Assembly: GCA_022763065.1 (NCBI GenBank)
Contig: JALEGH010000054.1
Span: forward strand, 1-61,183
Length of the DNA: 61,183 bases
Direction: 5' to 3'
DNA from: Alphaproteobacteria bacterium
GTDB lineage: Bacteria > Pseudomonadota > Alphaproteobacteria > Micavibrionales > Micavibrionaceae
Below are positions 34,602 through 44,224 of the stretch, in pieces. The stretch's first letter is position 1. Every line of letters starts with the position of its first letter. The notes under the pieces are model-generated. The model saw only the letters and a list, made by a program, of their open reading frames with translations, ran no database searches and was not told the DNA's origin. The position numbers and the translations under genes were made by a program.

Positions 34602-36229
34602 CGCAAGATTTTCAAAGAAAAACTAAAGAGCTGATTGACAGCCTAAAAGGCGTTTGCGCTTCGGCAGGCCTTGGTAATGATGGTAATGAATTTAAAATCA
34701 TTACGCAGGTTTTTCTTTATAAGTTTCTAAACGATAAATTCGCTTTTGAATTGAAGCGCATAGATGATCGCATCAAGAATGCTGAGAATTGGGAAAAGGC
34801 AGTCAAAGCCCTGAGCGAAGATGATTTTGAAATGCTTATGCTACAACTGCCGCCAAATACGGCGCGTTTAAAGCCAGAGCATTTTATTTCCACGTTATTT
34901 GAAAAGCAAAACACGCCAGATTTTGCGAAACTGTTTGATGATACGCTGCGCGATATAGCGATCAATAATAATGATATTTTCTCGGTCAAGACTGATGGCG
35001 GGGCGAAGGTCACGCTTTTTGACCGTGTGAGCGAGTTTATTACAGACACCTCAAAGCGTGATAAGTTCTGCGTTGCCATTATCAATAAACTGGTCGAGTT
35101 CAGCTTTGAGCATATCTTTACGCAGAAATATGATTTCTACGCCACCATCTTTGAATATCTGATTAAGGACTATAACAAAGACAGCGGCGGCAAATATGCT
35201 GAATATTATACGCCGCACGCCGTGGCTAAAATTATGGCGGCTATTCTTGTGCCGGAAGATCAACAAGGCACAATCAAAAATGCAAGCTGTTATGACCCCT
35301 CGGCGGGTTCAGGAACGCTTTTGATGAATATTGCTCATGCGATTGGTGAAAGCCGATGCAGTATCTATTCGCAGGATATTTCGCAAAAATCATCCAGCCT
35401 TTTGCGCCTGAACCTTATTTTGAATGGCCTTGTTCATTCCATTCAAAATATCATTCAGGGTAATACGATGCTGCACCCCTACCATAAAGAGGGCGGGCAG
35501 CTTAAAAAGTTTGATTACATCGTATCAAACCCGCCCTTTAAAATGGATTTTAGCGATTTTCGGGATGACCTAGACAGCAAGGAAAATCACGCACGCTTCT
35601 TTGCTGGTATTCCAAACGTACCAAAAAAGAAAAAAGAAGGGATGGCGATTTACCACCTCTTTTTACAGCATATTATTTATTCTCTCAAACCGAACGGTAA
35701 GGCTGCGGTTGTTGTGCCAACCGGATTTATAACGGCGCAATCTGGCATTGACCGTAAAATCCGTGAAAAGCTGGTTGATGAAAAAATGCTGGCTGGCGTT
35801 GTATCCATGCCCAGTAATATTTTCGCGACAACAGGCACGAATGTTTCAATCCTTTTTATTGATAAAGGCAATAAAGGCGATGTTGTCCTGATTGATGCAT
35901 CTGGCCTTGGCACAACGGTTAAGGAAGGAAAGAACCAGAAGACGCTTTTAAGCGATGAAGAAGAGGATACGATTATCCGCACTTTTAACGGCAAAGAGGC
36001 CGCGGATGATTTTTCCGTGGTTATTTCTTATGAGGATATTACGGCGAAAAACTATTCATTCAGCGCAGGGCAATATTTCGAAGTTAAAATTGAATATATA
36101 GACATCACCCATGATGAGTTCGAGTCCAAAATGCAAGGCTTTAGCGATAATTTGGATAATCTTTTTGATGAGTCAAAAGACCTTGAAGCTGAAATTCAAA
36201 AGCAACTGGCGGGGCTGAAGTATGGATAA
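34595..36229 (+). CDS. hsdM: Type I DNA methyltransferase M subunit
   Basis: 544 residues. N-terminal helical HsdM_N region (1-150), then the N6-adenine methyltransferase core with motif I DPSAGSG (234-240) and motif IV NPPF (312-315). EYYTPHAVAKIM upstream of motif I is typical of HsdM. The C-terminus is helical and binds HsdS. It methylates host recognition sites and supplies the M2S1 trimer. It overlaps hsdR by 7 bp and hsdS by 8 bp, indicating a coupled R-M-S operon. Confidence 0.95.
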   Translation: MVTQDFQRKTKELIDSLKGVCASAGLGNDGNEFKIITQVFLYKFLNDKFAFELKRIDDRIKNAENWEKAVKALSEDDFEMLMLQLPPNTARLKPEHFISTLFEKQNTPDFAKLFDDTLRDIAINNNDIFSVKTDGGAKVTLFDRVSEFITDTSKRDKFCVAIINKLVEFSFEHIFTQKYDFYATIFEYLIKDYNKDSGGKYAEYYTPHAVAKIMAAILVPEDQQGTIKNASCYDPSAGSGTLLMNIAHAIGESRCSIYSQDISQKSSSLLRLNLILNGLVHSIQNIIQGNTMLHPYHKEGGQLKKFDYIVSNPPFKMDFSDFRDDLDSKENHARFFAGIPNVPKKKKEGMAIYHLFLQHIIYSLKPNGKAAVVVPTGFITAQSGIDRKIREKLVDEKMLAGVVSMPSNIFATTGTNVSILFIDKGNKGDVVLIDASGLGTTVKEGKNQKTLLSDEEEDTIIRTFNGKEAADDFSVVISYEDITAKNYSFSAGQYFEVKIEYIDITHDEFESKMQGFSDNLDNLFDESKDLEAEIQKQLAGLKYG

Positions 36230-37358
36230 TCAGTTTAGTACTCATCAATTAGGTGAAGTCGCAGACATTATTGCTGGAGGAGATAAACCTAAGATATTTA
36301 GTCTACAGAGAACGTCTTCAGTACATGTGCCTGTAATTGCCAATGCAGAAAAGAATAATGGATTGCTAGGATATACAGATACACCAAGGATTGTTGATCC
36401 CGCTGTAACACTTGCAGCAAGAGGTTCAAATGTGGGCTTTGTGGCGATTAGAAAAGAACCATTTTTCCCTGTTGTCCGTGTGCTATCTTTAATACCGAAT
36501 AGAGAGCATTTAGATGTAGATTATCTTTTTTATGACCTGAAGCAAAATCGTAAAAAAGGTACAGGCTCAGGGCAGCCTCAAATTACAATTCCTGATATTT
36601 CAAGCAAAACTATTTCATTGCCACCCATTTCGGTTCAAAAAAAAGTAGCTAAGGTTCTTGTAACGCTAGATCGAAAAATTGAACTGAATAACCGTATCAA
36701 TGCCGAATTAGAGGCGATGGCCAAGGCACTCTATGATTATTGGTTTGTACAGTTTGATTTCCCTGACGAAAATGGCAAGCCCTATAAATCATCCGGCGGC
36801 AAGATGGTTTACAACGAAACCCTGAAGCGTGAAATTCCTGAAGGTTGGGAAAATAAAGCGGTATCTGACTTATTGCCAGTTAAAACAGGAAAAGAGGATG
36901 CAAACTTTTCCACTGAAAAGGGATCTTATGCTTTCTTCACTTGCGGTGAGGAAACTCTTAAATGTGATGAATATATTTTTGAGGGCAAAGCTATTTTACT
37001 AGCGGGAAATGGAAGTTTTGCAATTAAGAAATTTCATGGAAAATTCAATGCTTATCAGAGGACTTACGTTCTAATTCCTGATAACGAAAAATTCTACGCC
37101 CCAGTTTTTTACGCTGTTAAAGATACGATTAAAAAGTTAACCAGTGGTTCAAGAGGTTCGATTGTAAAGTTTATTACAAAGGGCGATATTGAAGAGATTG
37201 GAATGGCATTGCCTGCAAGCGGTGAAGATAATCTTTTTTCGACTTTGAACAACATATTTGAAAAAATCAGCATTAATGATACTGAAAACGCGAAACTCGC
37301 CGAGTTGCGTGACTGGCTTTTGCCCATGCTTATGAATGGGCAAGTGAAAGTTGAATAA
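36222..37358 (+). CDS. hsdS: Type I restriction-modification specificity subunit S
   Basis: 378 residues with two target-recognition domains (about 5-150 and 210-345), each followed by a conserved coiled-coil repeat: LNNRINAELEAMAKALYDYW (about 155-174) and AKLAELRDWLLPML (about 355-368). This two-repeat form should define a bipartite target. The recognition sequence cannot be read by eye. At 378 residues it is slightly shorter than many S subunits but looks intact. It is followed 13 bp on by the DUF3644 gene. Confidence 0.93.
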   Translation: MDNQFSTHQLGEVADIIAGGDKPKIFSLQRTSSVHVPVIANAEKNNGLLGYTDTPRIVDPAVTLAARGSNVGFVAIRKEPFFPVVRVLSLIPNREHLDVDYLFYDLKQNRKKGTGSGQPQITIPDISSKTISLPPISVQKKVAKVLVTLDRKIELNNRINAELEAMAKALYDYWFVQFDFPDENGKPYKSSGGKMVYNETLKREIPEGWENKAVSDLLPVKTGKEDANFSTEKGSYAFFTCGEETLKCDEYIFEGKAILLAGNGSFAIKKFHGKFNAYQRTYVLIPDNEKFYAPVFYAVKDTIKKLTSGSRGSIVKFITKGDIEEIGMALPASGEDNLFSTLNNIFEKISINDTENAKLAELRDWLLPMLMNGQVKVE

Positions 37359-37371
37359 AGGGCGATGAGAA

Positions 37372-38571
37372 ATGACGACACGCAGACGAGGGAATGCCCT
37401 TGAAAAATGGGAGATTAGTCTAGTCAAAGCTATGTTTGAGCGTGGTGGCTATAATGACCAAGATATTCTTGCCTATTTCACCCGTCCAACACGCACAGTT
37501 AATCACAGGCTCATTGGCCAGATACGGCGCGAAGATCGTTATAAGTCGGTCAAAAACTCATCCCAAGAAGAGCTGGACGAATTTTTATCATCATGGCCGG
37601 ACGTTGATCCTGAAACAGGATTAAGTCTTCGTGGTGATGAGCTTCTTATCAAGGCTAGAGAGGCTATGATTGCGGCAGTTCATAACTTTAATAGCGCTGG
37701 GCTAACTTTTCGTTCGGAGCTTTTTATTGTCACGGCGATTATCGCTTGGACGTATTTAATGCACGCTTTCTTTAAGCGCGAAGGCGTTGATTACCGGTAT
37801 TACAAGACTGTTGGCGGTGTCAAACAAGTCGATAAAACGCCTGAAGGCGCAGATAAATATTGGGAGCTTGGGAAGTGTATTAGGCATGCAAAATGTCCAT
37901 TGCCAAGCGGAACAGTTAATAACCTTGAAACCCTATTGGAAATTAGACATGAGATTGAACATCGTTCAACGAACAGGATTGATGATGCTCTGAGTGCTAA
38001 ATTACAACAATGTTGCTTGAATTTTAACGAGAGCATTAAAGATATTTTCGGCAATCAATACGGGCTTGAAAAGCGTCTGTCGATTGCTCTGCAATTTGTT
38101 ACTTTTAGTTCTGATCAGCGCTCTATTTTGAAAAAGGCAAGTAAGTTGCCGAGGCATATAGAAACCTCATTGCAGAAAATACATGATCGCCTTTCCGATG
38201 AAGAATTGGCCGACCCAAGGTTTTCCTATCATGTGGCTTTCGTTCGTAAGACAGCAAATAGAGCAAGTGCTGCTGATGAAGCAGTGGAGTTTGTTTCACC
38301 GGATTCAAACGAAGCGGCTGAGATAAATCGGGTTTTATTAAAGGAAACCGAGAAGCCGAAATATAGACCTTCTGACATTGTTCGTATTATACAAGGGGAA
38401 GGTTATCCTCGTTTCACTATCTCGAAACATACCGACTTGTGGCATGCGCTGGATGCTAAAAATACAACGAAACCCTATGGGGTTGAGATAGCAGGACAGT
38501 GGTATTGGTATGAGGCATGGCTAGCTCGTGTCAGAGAACATTGTTTAGAGCAACGTGATAAGTATGAATAA
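37372..38571 (+). CDS. DUF3644-containing protein at the end of the hsd operon
   Basis: 399 residues. Residues about 1-60 form a HTH-like region (LEKWEISLVKAMFERGGYNDQDILAYFTR). The DUF3644 region (about 92-200) has AREAMIAAVHNFNSAGLTFRSE and the IRHEIEHRS segment, a histidine/glutamate-rich helix pattern as in HEPN-like proteins. The last 60 residues look like a second HTH-type domain. DUF3644 proteins are common in defence islands next to type I systems; a nuclease or toxin role is a suggestion, not shown. It starts 13 bp after hsdS. Confidence 0.85.
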   Translation: MTTRRRGNALEKWEISLVKAMFERGGYNDQDILAYFTRPTRTVNHRLIGQIRREDRYKSVKNSSQEELDEFLSSWPDVDPETGLSLRGDELLIKAREAMIAAVHNFNSAGLTFRSELFIVTAIIAWTYLMHAFFKREGVDYRYYKTVGGVKQVDKTPEGADKYWELGKCIRHAKCPLPSGTVNNLETLLEIRHEIEHRSTNRIDDALSAKLQQCCLNFNESIKDIFGNQYGLEKRLSIALQFVTFSSDQRSILKKASKLPRHIETSLQKIHDRLSDEELADPRFSYHVAFVRKTANRASAADEAVEFVSPDSNEAAEINRVLLKETEKPKYRPSDIVRIIQGEGYPRFTISKHTDLWHALDAKNTTKPYGVEIAGQWYWYEAWLARVREHCLEQRDKYE

Positions 38572-38829
38572 GCTTTGCTGAACTGGAAATTTTTTCGGTC
38601 GGGTAGGCGCATGTTTGGTAGAATAATAATGCCTCCCCCCGCGGGGGTGGGGTACCGAAATTAGGCCAAGTGAGGACACTCTGGGGACATAATTGGGGGC
38701 ACACGTGAAAACGTGAACAGAAATATGTATTTTATTTCAGTTATTTAAGTGTTTAATTAGAAGTCCGTACGGTCAATACAGCCCATAACAGTGACATTGA
38801 CAGCGTGAACGCTATACAAGCTAACAGAC
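38572..38829. other. Right end of the island, non-coding, with structured element
   Basis: No gene is visible here. TTTCGGT (38593-38599) pairs with ACCGAAA (38654-38660), enclosing AGGC/GCCT-type and CCCCCGCGGGGG palindromes (38605-38650), which could form a terminator-like structure for the hsd operon. AATTGGGGGCAC (38691-38702) repeats an arm-type site near int. A hairpin CACGTGAAAACGTG follows at 38702. A clear copy of the tRNA-Glu 3' end (attR) was not found, so the island boundary is only approximate. Confidence 0.55.
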
Positions 38830-39213
38830 TTAATATCTTGCAGGCTTAATCTTTTGCCTTCTTAAAACAAACAAGGTGACATTGCGTCCAAATCGCAACA
38901 CAGGGTATAAAATACGCGCAATAGCAGGTTTTTTAAAAATACAGTAATTTAGCTTGTTAAACAAATCATGGCGTGTGCTCATCAACGCAAGTTGTGTCAG
39001 AACCTCCGGGCCGTGATATAATTTCCCTTCCAGATCCAAAACCATCCCTTCATTAACGTCATAACCACGTTCTAAAAATTCCTGAACAACTTCCGGTTTT
39101 TCACGCAAATTAACGATTACGACCTCCCCGACAGATTCTTGCAAATGGAGATAAGCCACATAATTGGAACAAAAAGGACATTCGCCGTCATAATAAATTT
39201 TAACTTTAGCCAT
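38830..39213 (-). CDS. DCC-family (DUF393) thiol-disulfide oxidoreductase-like protein
   Basis: 127 residues. The name-giving motif YDGECPFCSN (Cys12 and Cys15) opens a thioredoxin-like fold, and GMVLDLEGKLYHGPEVL is the second family motif. Members are probable thiol oxidoreductases of unknown substrate and are often encoded with a multi-pass membrane protein of the HTTM/DoxX kind, as here: the next gene upstream (39225) is such a protein, 11 bp away. It is the first host-like gene after the island. Confidence 0.85.
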   Translation of the reverse strand: MAKVKIYYDGECPFCSNYVAYLHLQESVGEVVIVNLREKPEVVQEFLERGYDVNEGMVLDLEGKLYHGPEVLTQLALMSTRHDLFNKLNYCIFKKPAIARILYPVLRFGRNVTLFVLRRQKIKPARY

Positions 39214-39224
39214 ACGGTTTTCTA

Positions 39225-40364
39225 TTATTCTGTAAGACAGGGATATATATTATCGCTCTTATACTGACCCGTGCGCCAATCAGGTCTACTATTTATGGTG
39301 AGCATCAGTTTATTTCTATCAGCTTCCGGTATCCTGCCACATAACGACTTGGCTGCGTTATAAAATATCTCTTCTTCCGGATAGACAATAATGTTCATCT
39401 CCTCATGCGTCCACGCTTGCATCCATATTTTTCCCTCTTGCATAACACCCTTAAAAAACGGATCAGGAACGGCATCGGCATTTATTCCACTAACAAAGGC
39501 TTCTTGAATATTACCGCTATAAAGTTGAAAGGAAGGATAAGCATGCCACTTACCGATATAACTCAAAGACGGTAGGAAGATGAACAAGAAAAGAGCCAAC
39601 ACATGGATAAAACTGCGCGGTTTAAAAAGTTCTGAGGTTGTGAATTTCGCTCTGTGAAAAAGAACAATATCAAGCGCATAAAGGGCAATATTCCAAGGTA
39701 AAACAATCGAATTCCAACCATGCCCCATAGGTCCCAAACATAACAAAACAACGACAAGCATTCCTGTCGCCAAAATAAAACCAAGCCCGACCGTCAATGG
39801 ATGTAAAAAACAAAAAGCAATCGCAAATTCTAAAAGAGGAACAAGCAACGTAATAAAAGAAACAAGTTCGCTATTCTCCAACCCTTGCGGAATAATGGGC
39901 GCAATAAACCAAGGGAAAAGTTCGGTATAGAAAGTGTAATTTATTTTTTGAACCCCTGCCCAAAAATAAATACCAATCACCATGATACGTAAGGCCAGCA
40001 ACGCATGACTTTCTTTCTGGGTCGATCTAAAGGCACCTAAATAAACGGCCACTAAAACCATAAACCCATACATATAAATATAGGGTTGAAAACGTAAAAT
40101 ATCTTGCAAAACAAAGAATATAAGAAGAAATAAAACACCTACCAAAACCCAAAGCGACTGCTGCTTGATACCAACGGCAGAAAACAAAAGAAGCAACCCA
40201 ACCAGAATATAATTCACAAATCCCGGTATATACGATAGATAGCCAATAACAGGTGTTAATGGAAAAAGACGGGTGAAACCCCATAACGGCACAGACATCA
40301 GAACCGCTACTATAAGTCCAAGAAGCGCAATATTGACCGACAATGTCAAACGGGTGTTCTGCAT
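39225..40364 (-). CDS. Multi-pass membrane protein, HTTM/DoxX-like partner of the DCC protein
   Basis: About 380 residues with roughly nine hydrophobic helices and a 100-residue polar C-terminal domain with two cysteines. The segment RIMVIGIYFWAGVQKINYTFY resembles the conserved helix of HTTM/DoxX/MauE-type proteins. The start is set at the ATG at 40364; a TTG three codons upstream is possible. No clear Shine-Dalgarno is visible for either. It diverges from trmFO and probably forms a two-gene operon with the DCC protein, suggesting a membrane thiol-redox unit. Function is not established. Confidence 0.65.
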   Translation of the reverse strand: MQNTRLTLSVNIALLGLIVAVLMSVPLWGFTRLFPLTPVIGYLSYIPGFVNYILVGLLLLFSAVGIKQQSLWVLVGVLFLLIFFVLQDILRFQPYIYMYGFMVLVAVYLGAFRSTQKESHALLALRIMVIGIYFWAGVQKINYTFYTELFPWFIAPIIPQGLENSELVSFITLLVPLLEFAIAFCFLHPLTVGLGFILATGMLVVVLLCLGPMGHGWNSIVLPWNIALYALDIVLFHRAKFTTSELFKPRSFIHVLALFLFIFLPSLSYIGKWHAYPSFQLYSGNIQEAFVSGINADAVPDPFFKGVMQEGKIWMQAWTHEEMNIIVYPEEEIFYNAAKSLCGRIPEADRNKLMLTINSRPDWRTGQYKSDNIYPCLTE

Positions 40365-40441
40365 GGTTAACAACAGTATAGGTCAAAAGCTCCTAAATTG
40401 ATATTTATTGACCTTAAAACCGTAATTGAATAAGAAGGAGC

Positions 40442-41827
40442 ATGTCTCATTCCCCTATTCATATTATCGGCGGTGGGTTAGCCGGATCGGAAGCCGCGTG
40501 GCAGTGCGCCTCTATGGGTGTGCCTGTTATTTTACATGAAATGCGGCCTGTGAAAAAAACAGACGCCCATCAAACGGACGGGCTGGCAGAGCTTGTCTGC
40601 TCCAATTCTTTTCGCTCTGATGACAAGGATTATAACGCCGTTGGTGTGCTCCACGAAGAAATGCGCATTTGTAACTCCCTGATTATCGGCGAAGGGGACA
40701 AGGCCGCCGTGCCTGCCGGAGGAGCGCTTGCCGTGGACCGAGATGTGTTTTCAAGCGGCGTGACAAAGGCACTCGAAGAACATCCCCTTATCACAATTGA
40801 GCGCGAAGAAATTGCAGGTCTTCCACCAGAAGAATGGCAAAGCGTCATTATCGCCACAGGTCCCCTCACCTCCACGCCTTTGGCTGAGGCTATCCAAAAG
40901 CTCGGCGGTGAAGATGAGCTTGCCTTTTTTGATGCCATCGCCCCCATCATCCATAAGGAAAGCATTAATTTCGATATTGCGTGGTTTCAGTCCCGATATG
41001 ATAAGGAAGGTCCTGCCGGAACGGGGGCCGATTACATTAACTGCCCGATGGAGCGCGATGAATATGATGGTTTTATCAACACTCTTTTAGATTCCGAAAA
41101 AACAGAGTTCAAGGAATGGGAAAAAAATACACCTTACTTTGAAGGCTGTATGCCTATTGAGGTTATGGCCTCTCGCGGACATGATACGCTACGTTTCGGA
41201 CCGATGAAGCCCGTGGGCTTGACTGATCCACGCACGGGTAAGCGCCCGTGGGCCGTGGTACAACTTCGCCAGGATAACAAGCTTGGCACGCTATATAATA
41301 TGGTGGGTTTTCAAACCAAAATGAAATACGGTGCGCAAACGCAAACCTTTCGGATGATCCCGGGGCTGGAAAATGCGGAATTCCTACGGCTCGGTGGAAT
41401 CCACCGCAACACCTTTATCAACTCCCCTAAATTACTGGATAAGCACTTACGCATGAAGGCCGCTCCCCATATCCGCTTTGCCGGACAAATTACCGGATGT
41501 GAAGGCTATGTCGAAAGCGCTGCCGTAGGCCTGATAGCCGGACGCTTTGCCGCCTCACAAATTCTGGGGCAGGATATTGGCGCGCCTGCGGAAACGACTG
41601 CGATGGGAGCGCTTCTCAACCACATTACCGGCGGCGGAAATGCCGACACATTCCAACCCATGAACGTGAATTTCGGACTCTTTCCACCTCTTGAGCTTAC
41701 ACCGGAACAAAAGAAAGGCCTCAAAGGCAAAGAAAAAGGCCGCGCACGTAAGAAGGCTATGGCTGGGCGCGCCCTGAATGATATCAAAATCTGGAACAGT
41801 GCAAGCGCGCAAATGAAAGCTGCTTAA
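40442..41827 (+). CDS. trmFO: tRNA U54 methyltransferase TrmFO (folate/FAD-dependent)
   Basis: 461 residues. N-terminal FAD-binding motif [14 protein letters not shown], then the GidA-small signature CSNSFRSDD, and a C-terminal GLIAGRFAA for flavin contact. It makes the T54 methyl group of tRNA with methylene-tetrahydrofolate, instead of SAM. GAAGGAGC precedes the ATG. The last 30 residues are basic and form an extra tail. It converges on the NDUFAF6-like gene with 6 bp between stops. Confidence 0.95.
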   Translation: MSHSPIHIIGGGLAGSEAAWQCASMGVPVILHEMRPVKKTDAHQTDGLAELVCSNSFRSDDKDYNAVGVLHEEMRICNSLIIGEGDKAAVPAGGALAVDRDVFSSGVTKALEEHPLITIEREEIAGLPPEEWQSVIIATGPLTSTPLAEAIQKLGGEDELAFFDAIAPIIHKESINFDIAWFQSRYDKEGPAGTGADYINCPMERDEYDGFINTLLDSEKTEFKEWEKNTPYFEGCMPIEVMASRGHDTLRFGPMKPVGLTDPRTGKRPWAVVQLRQDNKLGTLYNMVGFQTKMKYGAQTQTFRMIPGLENAEFLRLGGIHRNTFINSPKLLDKHLRMKAAPHIRFAGQITGCEGYVESAAVGLIAGRFAASQILGQDIGAPAETTAMGALLNHITGGGNADTFQPMNVNFGLFPPLELTPEQKKGLKGKEKGRARKKAMAGRALNDIKIWNSASAQMKAA

Positions 41828-41833
41828 ATAGCT

Positions 41834-42568
41834 CTAACGCATAAATAAAAGCTTCAGCGCCATGAAACGTGGCGGCAGAGTAAAACGAGGATTAGAAAAA
41901 TCATATCCGAGCGAAGCCATATGATGTCGGTACAAAACGCTCATCTTATTGAGTCTGCGCAGGAATTTGGATTGAGGTCGTACAGAGTTTATAGCCCCCA
42001 TCTGCCCGGTAATATCCTGCGGCAATATAGGAGCCTCCCTCTTATAAATATACGCAACGGATCGAATAATTTTTATCAAACCATAATTGGCAGCAACTTG
42101 CTGGATAACCTCCCCTTCCTCCGCTTGACCCAAAATCTTCAAAGACAGGCTTAATAACGGTACATAAATTTCAGCCATATATGCTTGTAATTGTTCTAAA
42201 TTTTGAGAGTTTCTTTCCTCTTCCCGAAAATCAACCTCACGCGCCACGATCATTTCCTCAAAACATGATTGCTGTAGATCATGCGTTTTTATTGCCTCGG
42301 CCAAATCAATCAAAGCCGCGTGATGTCTTGGCTGATCCCCTGCATAAATTTCTTCTATCGCTTCGCGCCACCACTGCAGGCGGATGAGGCCAATTTGCGA
42401 CTCACTCACCACATCGCGCGTTTTGGCAATTTCATAATGAAAAGCAAATAACGCCCACAGCGCTTTTCGATATTTCCGCGGCGCAAATAAGCTGAGGAGA
42501 AAGAAATCAGGGTCCTGTTGACGAACGCTATTTCCGTTGTATGTTAGAGACATGTTTCTTTTAACCAT
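41834..42568 (-). CDS. Squalene/phytoene synthase-fold protein, NDUFAF6-like
   Basis: 244 residues with the squalene/phytoene synthase helical fold. The segment DPDFFLLSLFAPRKYRKALWALFAFHYEI is well conserved in alphaproteobacterial relatives of the mitochondrial complex I assembly factor NDUFAF6. The aspartate-rich DxxxD motifs needed for prenyl-diphosphate binding are missing (TRDVVSES takes the first position), so it is probably not a synthase. It lies near the Mth938/NDUFAF3-like gene, so both may serve complex I assembly. It is divergent from sod (30 bp between starts). Confidence 0.75.
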   Translation of the reverse strand: MVKRNMSLTYNGNSVRQQDPDFFLLSLFAPRKYRKALWALFAFHYEIAKTRDVVSESQIGLIRLQWWREAIEEIYAGDQPRHHAALIDLAEAIKTHDLQQSCFEEMIVAREVDFREEERNSQNLEQLQAYMAEIYVPLLSLSLKILGQAEEGEVIQQVAANYGLIKIIRSVAYIYKREAPILPQDITGQMGAINSVRPQSKFLRRLNKMSVLYRHHMASLGYDFSNPRFTLPPRFMALKLLFMR

Positions 42569-42597
42569 GATCTTTTCTCAGATGAAAGGAGAAAAAT

Positions 42598-43236
42598 ATG
42601 CCTTTTGAACTCCCCGAACTTCCCTATGGCTACGACGCGCTTGGACCTTATATGTCCGCCGAAACACTTGAGTTTCATCACGGTAAACATCACTTGGCTT
42701 ATATTGATAAAGGCAACGAACTCATCGCTGGCACGGGGTTGGAGAACCTCTCTTTGGAAGAAGCCATGGTTGCTGCCTATAAAGACCCAGCCAAAGCAGG
42801 GTTGTTCAACCAACTAGGTCAACATTTCAACCATATCCATTTCTGGAATTGGATGGCCCCAAATGGCGGCGGGACAAAAATGGCTGGATCATTGGAGAGC
42901 AAAATCACTGAAGATTTAGGTGGTTATGACGGATTTAAAGCCAAATTTATCGAAGCCGGCATGACACAATTCGGCTCTGGCTGGTGCTGGCTAGCGATGG
43001 ATAACGAAACTGGCAAATTAGAAATTGCAAAAACACCCAACGGTGAGAACCCTGTTGTTCACGGCAAAACTGCACTCTTAGGATGCGATGTGTGGGAACA
43101 TTCTTATTATATTGATTATCGTAATGCCCGCCCAAAATATTTAGAGGCCTTCGTCGATCATCTCATCAATTGGGAATATGTCGCGGAGCTGTTTGAAAAA
43201 GGGCCGCAAGTGATTAAAGGGCAAATCGCCGCTTAA
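42598..43236 (+). CDS. sodB: Superoxide dismutase, Fe/Mn type
   Basis: 212 residues with metal ligands His27, His79, Asp164 and His168, in the motifs EFHHGKHH, FNHIHFWNWM and DVWEHSYYIDY. It dismutates superoxide in the cytoplasm. Metal preference (Fe versus Mn) cannot be settled by eye. AAAGGAG precedes the ATG. It has its own terminator at 43247 and diverges from the NDUFAF6-like gene. Confidence 0.96.
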   Translation: MPFELPELPYGYDALGPYMSAETLEFHHGKHHLAYIDKGNELIAGTGLENLSLEEAMVAAYKDPAKAGLFNQLGQHFNHIHFWNWMAPNGGGTKMAGSLESKITEDLGGYDGFKAKFIEAGMTQFGSGWCWLAMDNETGKLEIAKTPNGENPVVHGKTALLGCDVWEHSYYIDYRNARPKYLEAFVDHLINWEYVAELFEKGPQVIKGQIAA

Positions 43237-43246
43237 AAATTATCCC

Positions 43247-43274
43247 AAAGCCGGTTTAAAAACCGGCTTTTTTC
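43247..43274 (+). terminator. Rho-independent terminator of sod
   Basis: AAAGCCGGTTT pairs with AAACCGGCTTT around an AA loop, followed by TTTTTT. It sits 11 bp after the stop and also works in the reverse direction only weakly. Confidence 0.9.
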
Positions 43275-43309
43275 TTGCCAGCTCTCCGCTATGGGCTTAT
43301 ATGTGAAAT

Positions 43310-44224
43310 ATGGCAAAGTTCGTTTACTACACTGACCTCCATCACGGACCTGACGTGCTTCGGACCAGAAAAGACGGAGTAGATATTTTAGGCTCTTATG
43401 CCACTTGTGTACACGAAGCTGTGTTAAGCTATGCCCAAAAAGAGGGCATAAAAACTATCCTTCATGGTGGTGATGAAACAACCTTTCATCCAATAGAAAC
43501 AAAATGGCTGGAACGTGCCTTCAACGCTGCCGCGCTTATGCGTCGATTTAGTGGTCATATGATCCGCGTTTTGGGAAACCACGACTATGATGAAGCGCCA
43601 CACCTTTTGGGCCTCCCCCCCAACAGCTTTTTAACTAACATTGAAGACACTCTACCTGCTTATATTTTACAACCAAGCTGCCGACATACTGGTGAAAAAT
43701 GGCTGTACGAATATAGTAAGAAGGCGGCCAACCGCCTTGAAGTTCATAAGAGTGAGATTGAAAAGCACGATACGCTTATTCTCGCAGGCCATTGGGCTTT
43801 TGACCGCATAGAACGGGGATACCCTGCCCTCTATGATAAAGTCGGTTATGCCTATCAAGACCGTGCAGATCCTATCAAGGCGAAATTACAAGAATTTGAT
43901 TTGTCTCATATCTTAACCCTACACGGACATGAGCACCGTTTTGTTTTGTCTACAACTCCCGCCACAAAGACAAGCGCAAAAATGACGCATTTGATTATGC
44001 CCTCTATCGTTCAACACGATATCAACGATGAAACAAAGCCCTGCGGCCTTTTTGTTGTCATTGATGATGAAAGTGATAACGGCAAGTTAAGCCTTCATTT
44101 CAAAAAAGTTGTTCTCTCTGACGATCGGAAAACAACCTCTGTTCAAGATGTTACAAGGCAAGAGATGAAAGCCTACAAACGTCCCGTGCGTTTTGATTCC
44201 GAACATAACGTTCCTAAATACTAA
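43310..44224 (+). CDS. Metallophosphoesterase (calcineurin-like)
   Basis: 304 residues. All metal-binding blocks are present: TDLHHG (Asp9, His11), HGGDET, LGNHDYDE, AGHWAF and LHGHEHRF. It should hydrolyse a phosphomonoester or diester; the substrate is unknown. No signal peptide, so cytoplasmic. No good Shine-Dalgarno precedes the ATG at 43310. It converges on the 131-residue gene with an 11-bp overlap. It stands apart from recognised operons. Confidence 0.85.
   Translation: MAKFVYYTDLHHGPDVLRTRKDGVDILGSYATCVHEAVLSYAQKEGIKTILHGGDETTFHPIETKWLERAFNAAALMRRFSGHMIRVLGNHDYDEAPHLLGLPPNSFLTNIEDTLPAYILQPSCRHTGEKWLYEYSKKAANRLEVHKSEIEKHDTLILAGHWAFDRIERGYPALYDKVGYAYQDRADPIKAKLQEFDLSHILTLHGHEHRFVLSTTPATKTSAKMTHLIMPSIVQHDINDETKPCGLFVVIDDESDNGKLSLHFKKVVLSDDRKTTSVQDVTRQEMKAYKRPVRFDSEHNVPKY

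Noticed and set aside
38766-38773. CCGTACGG as the attR core matching the tRNA-Glu end
   Set aside because: Only 8 palindromic bases match; flanks differ, and a true core would span 15 or more bases of the tRNA end.
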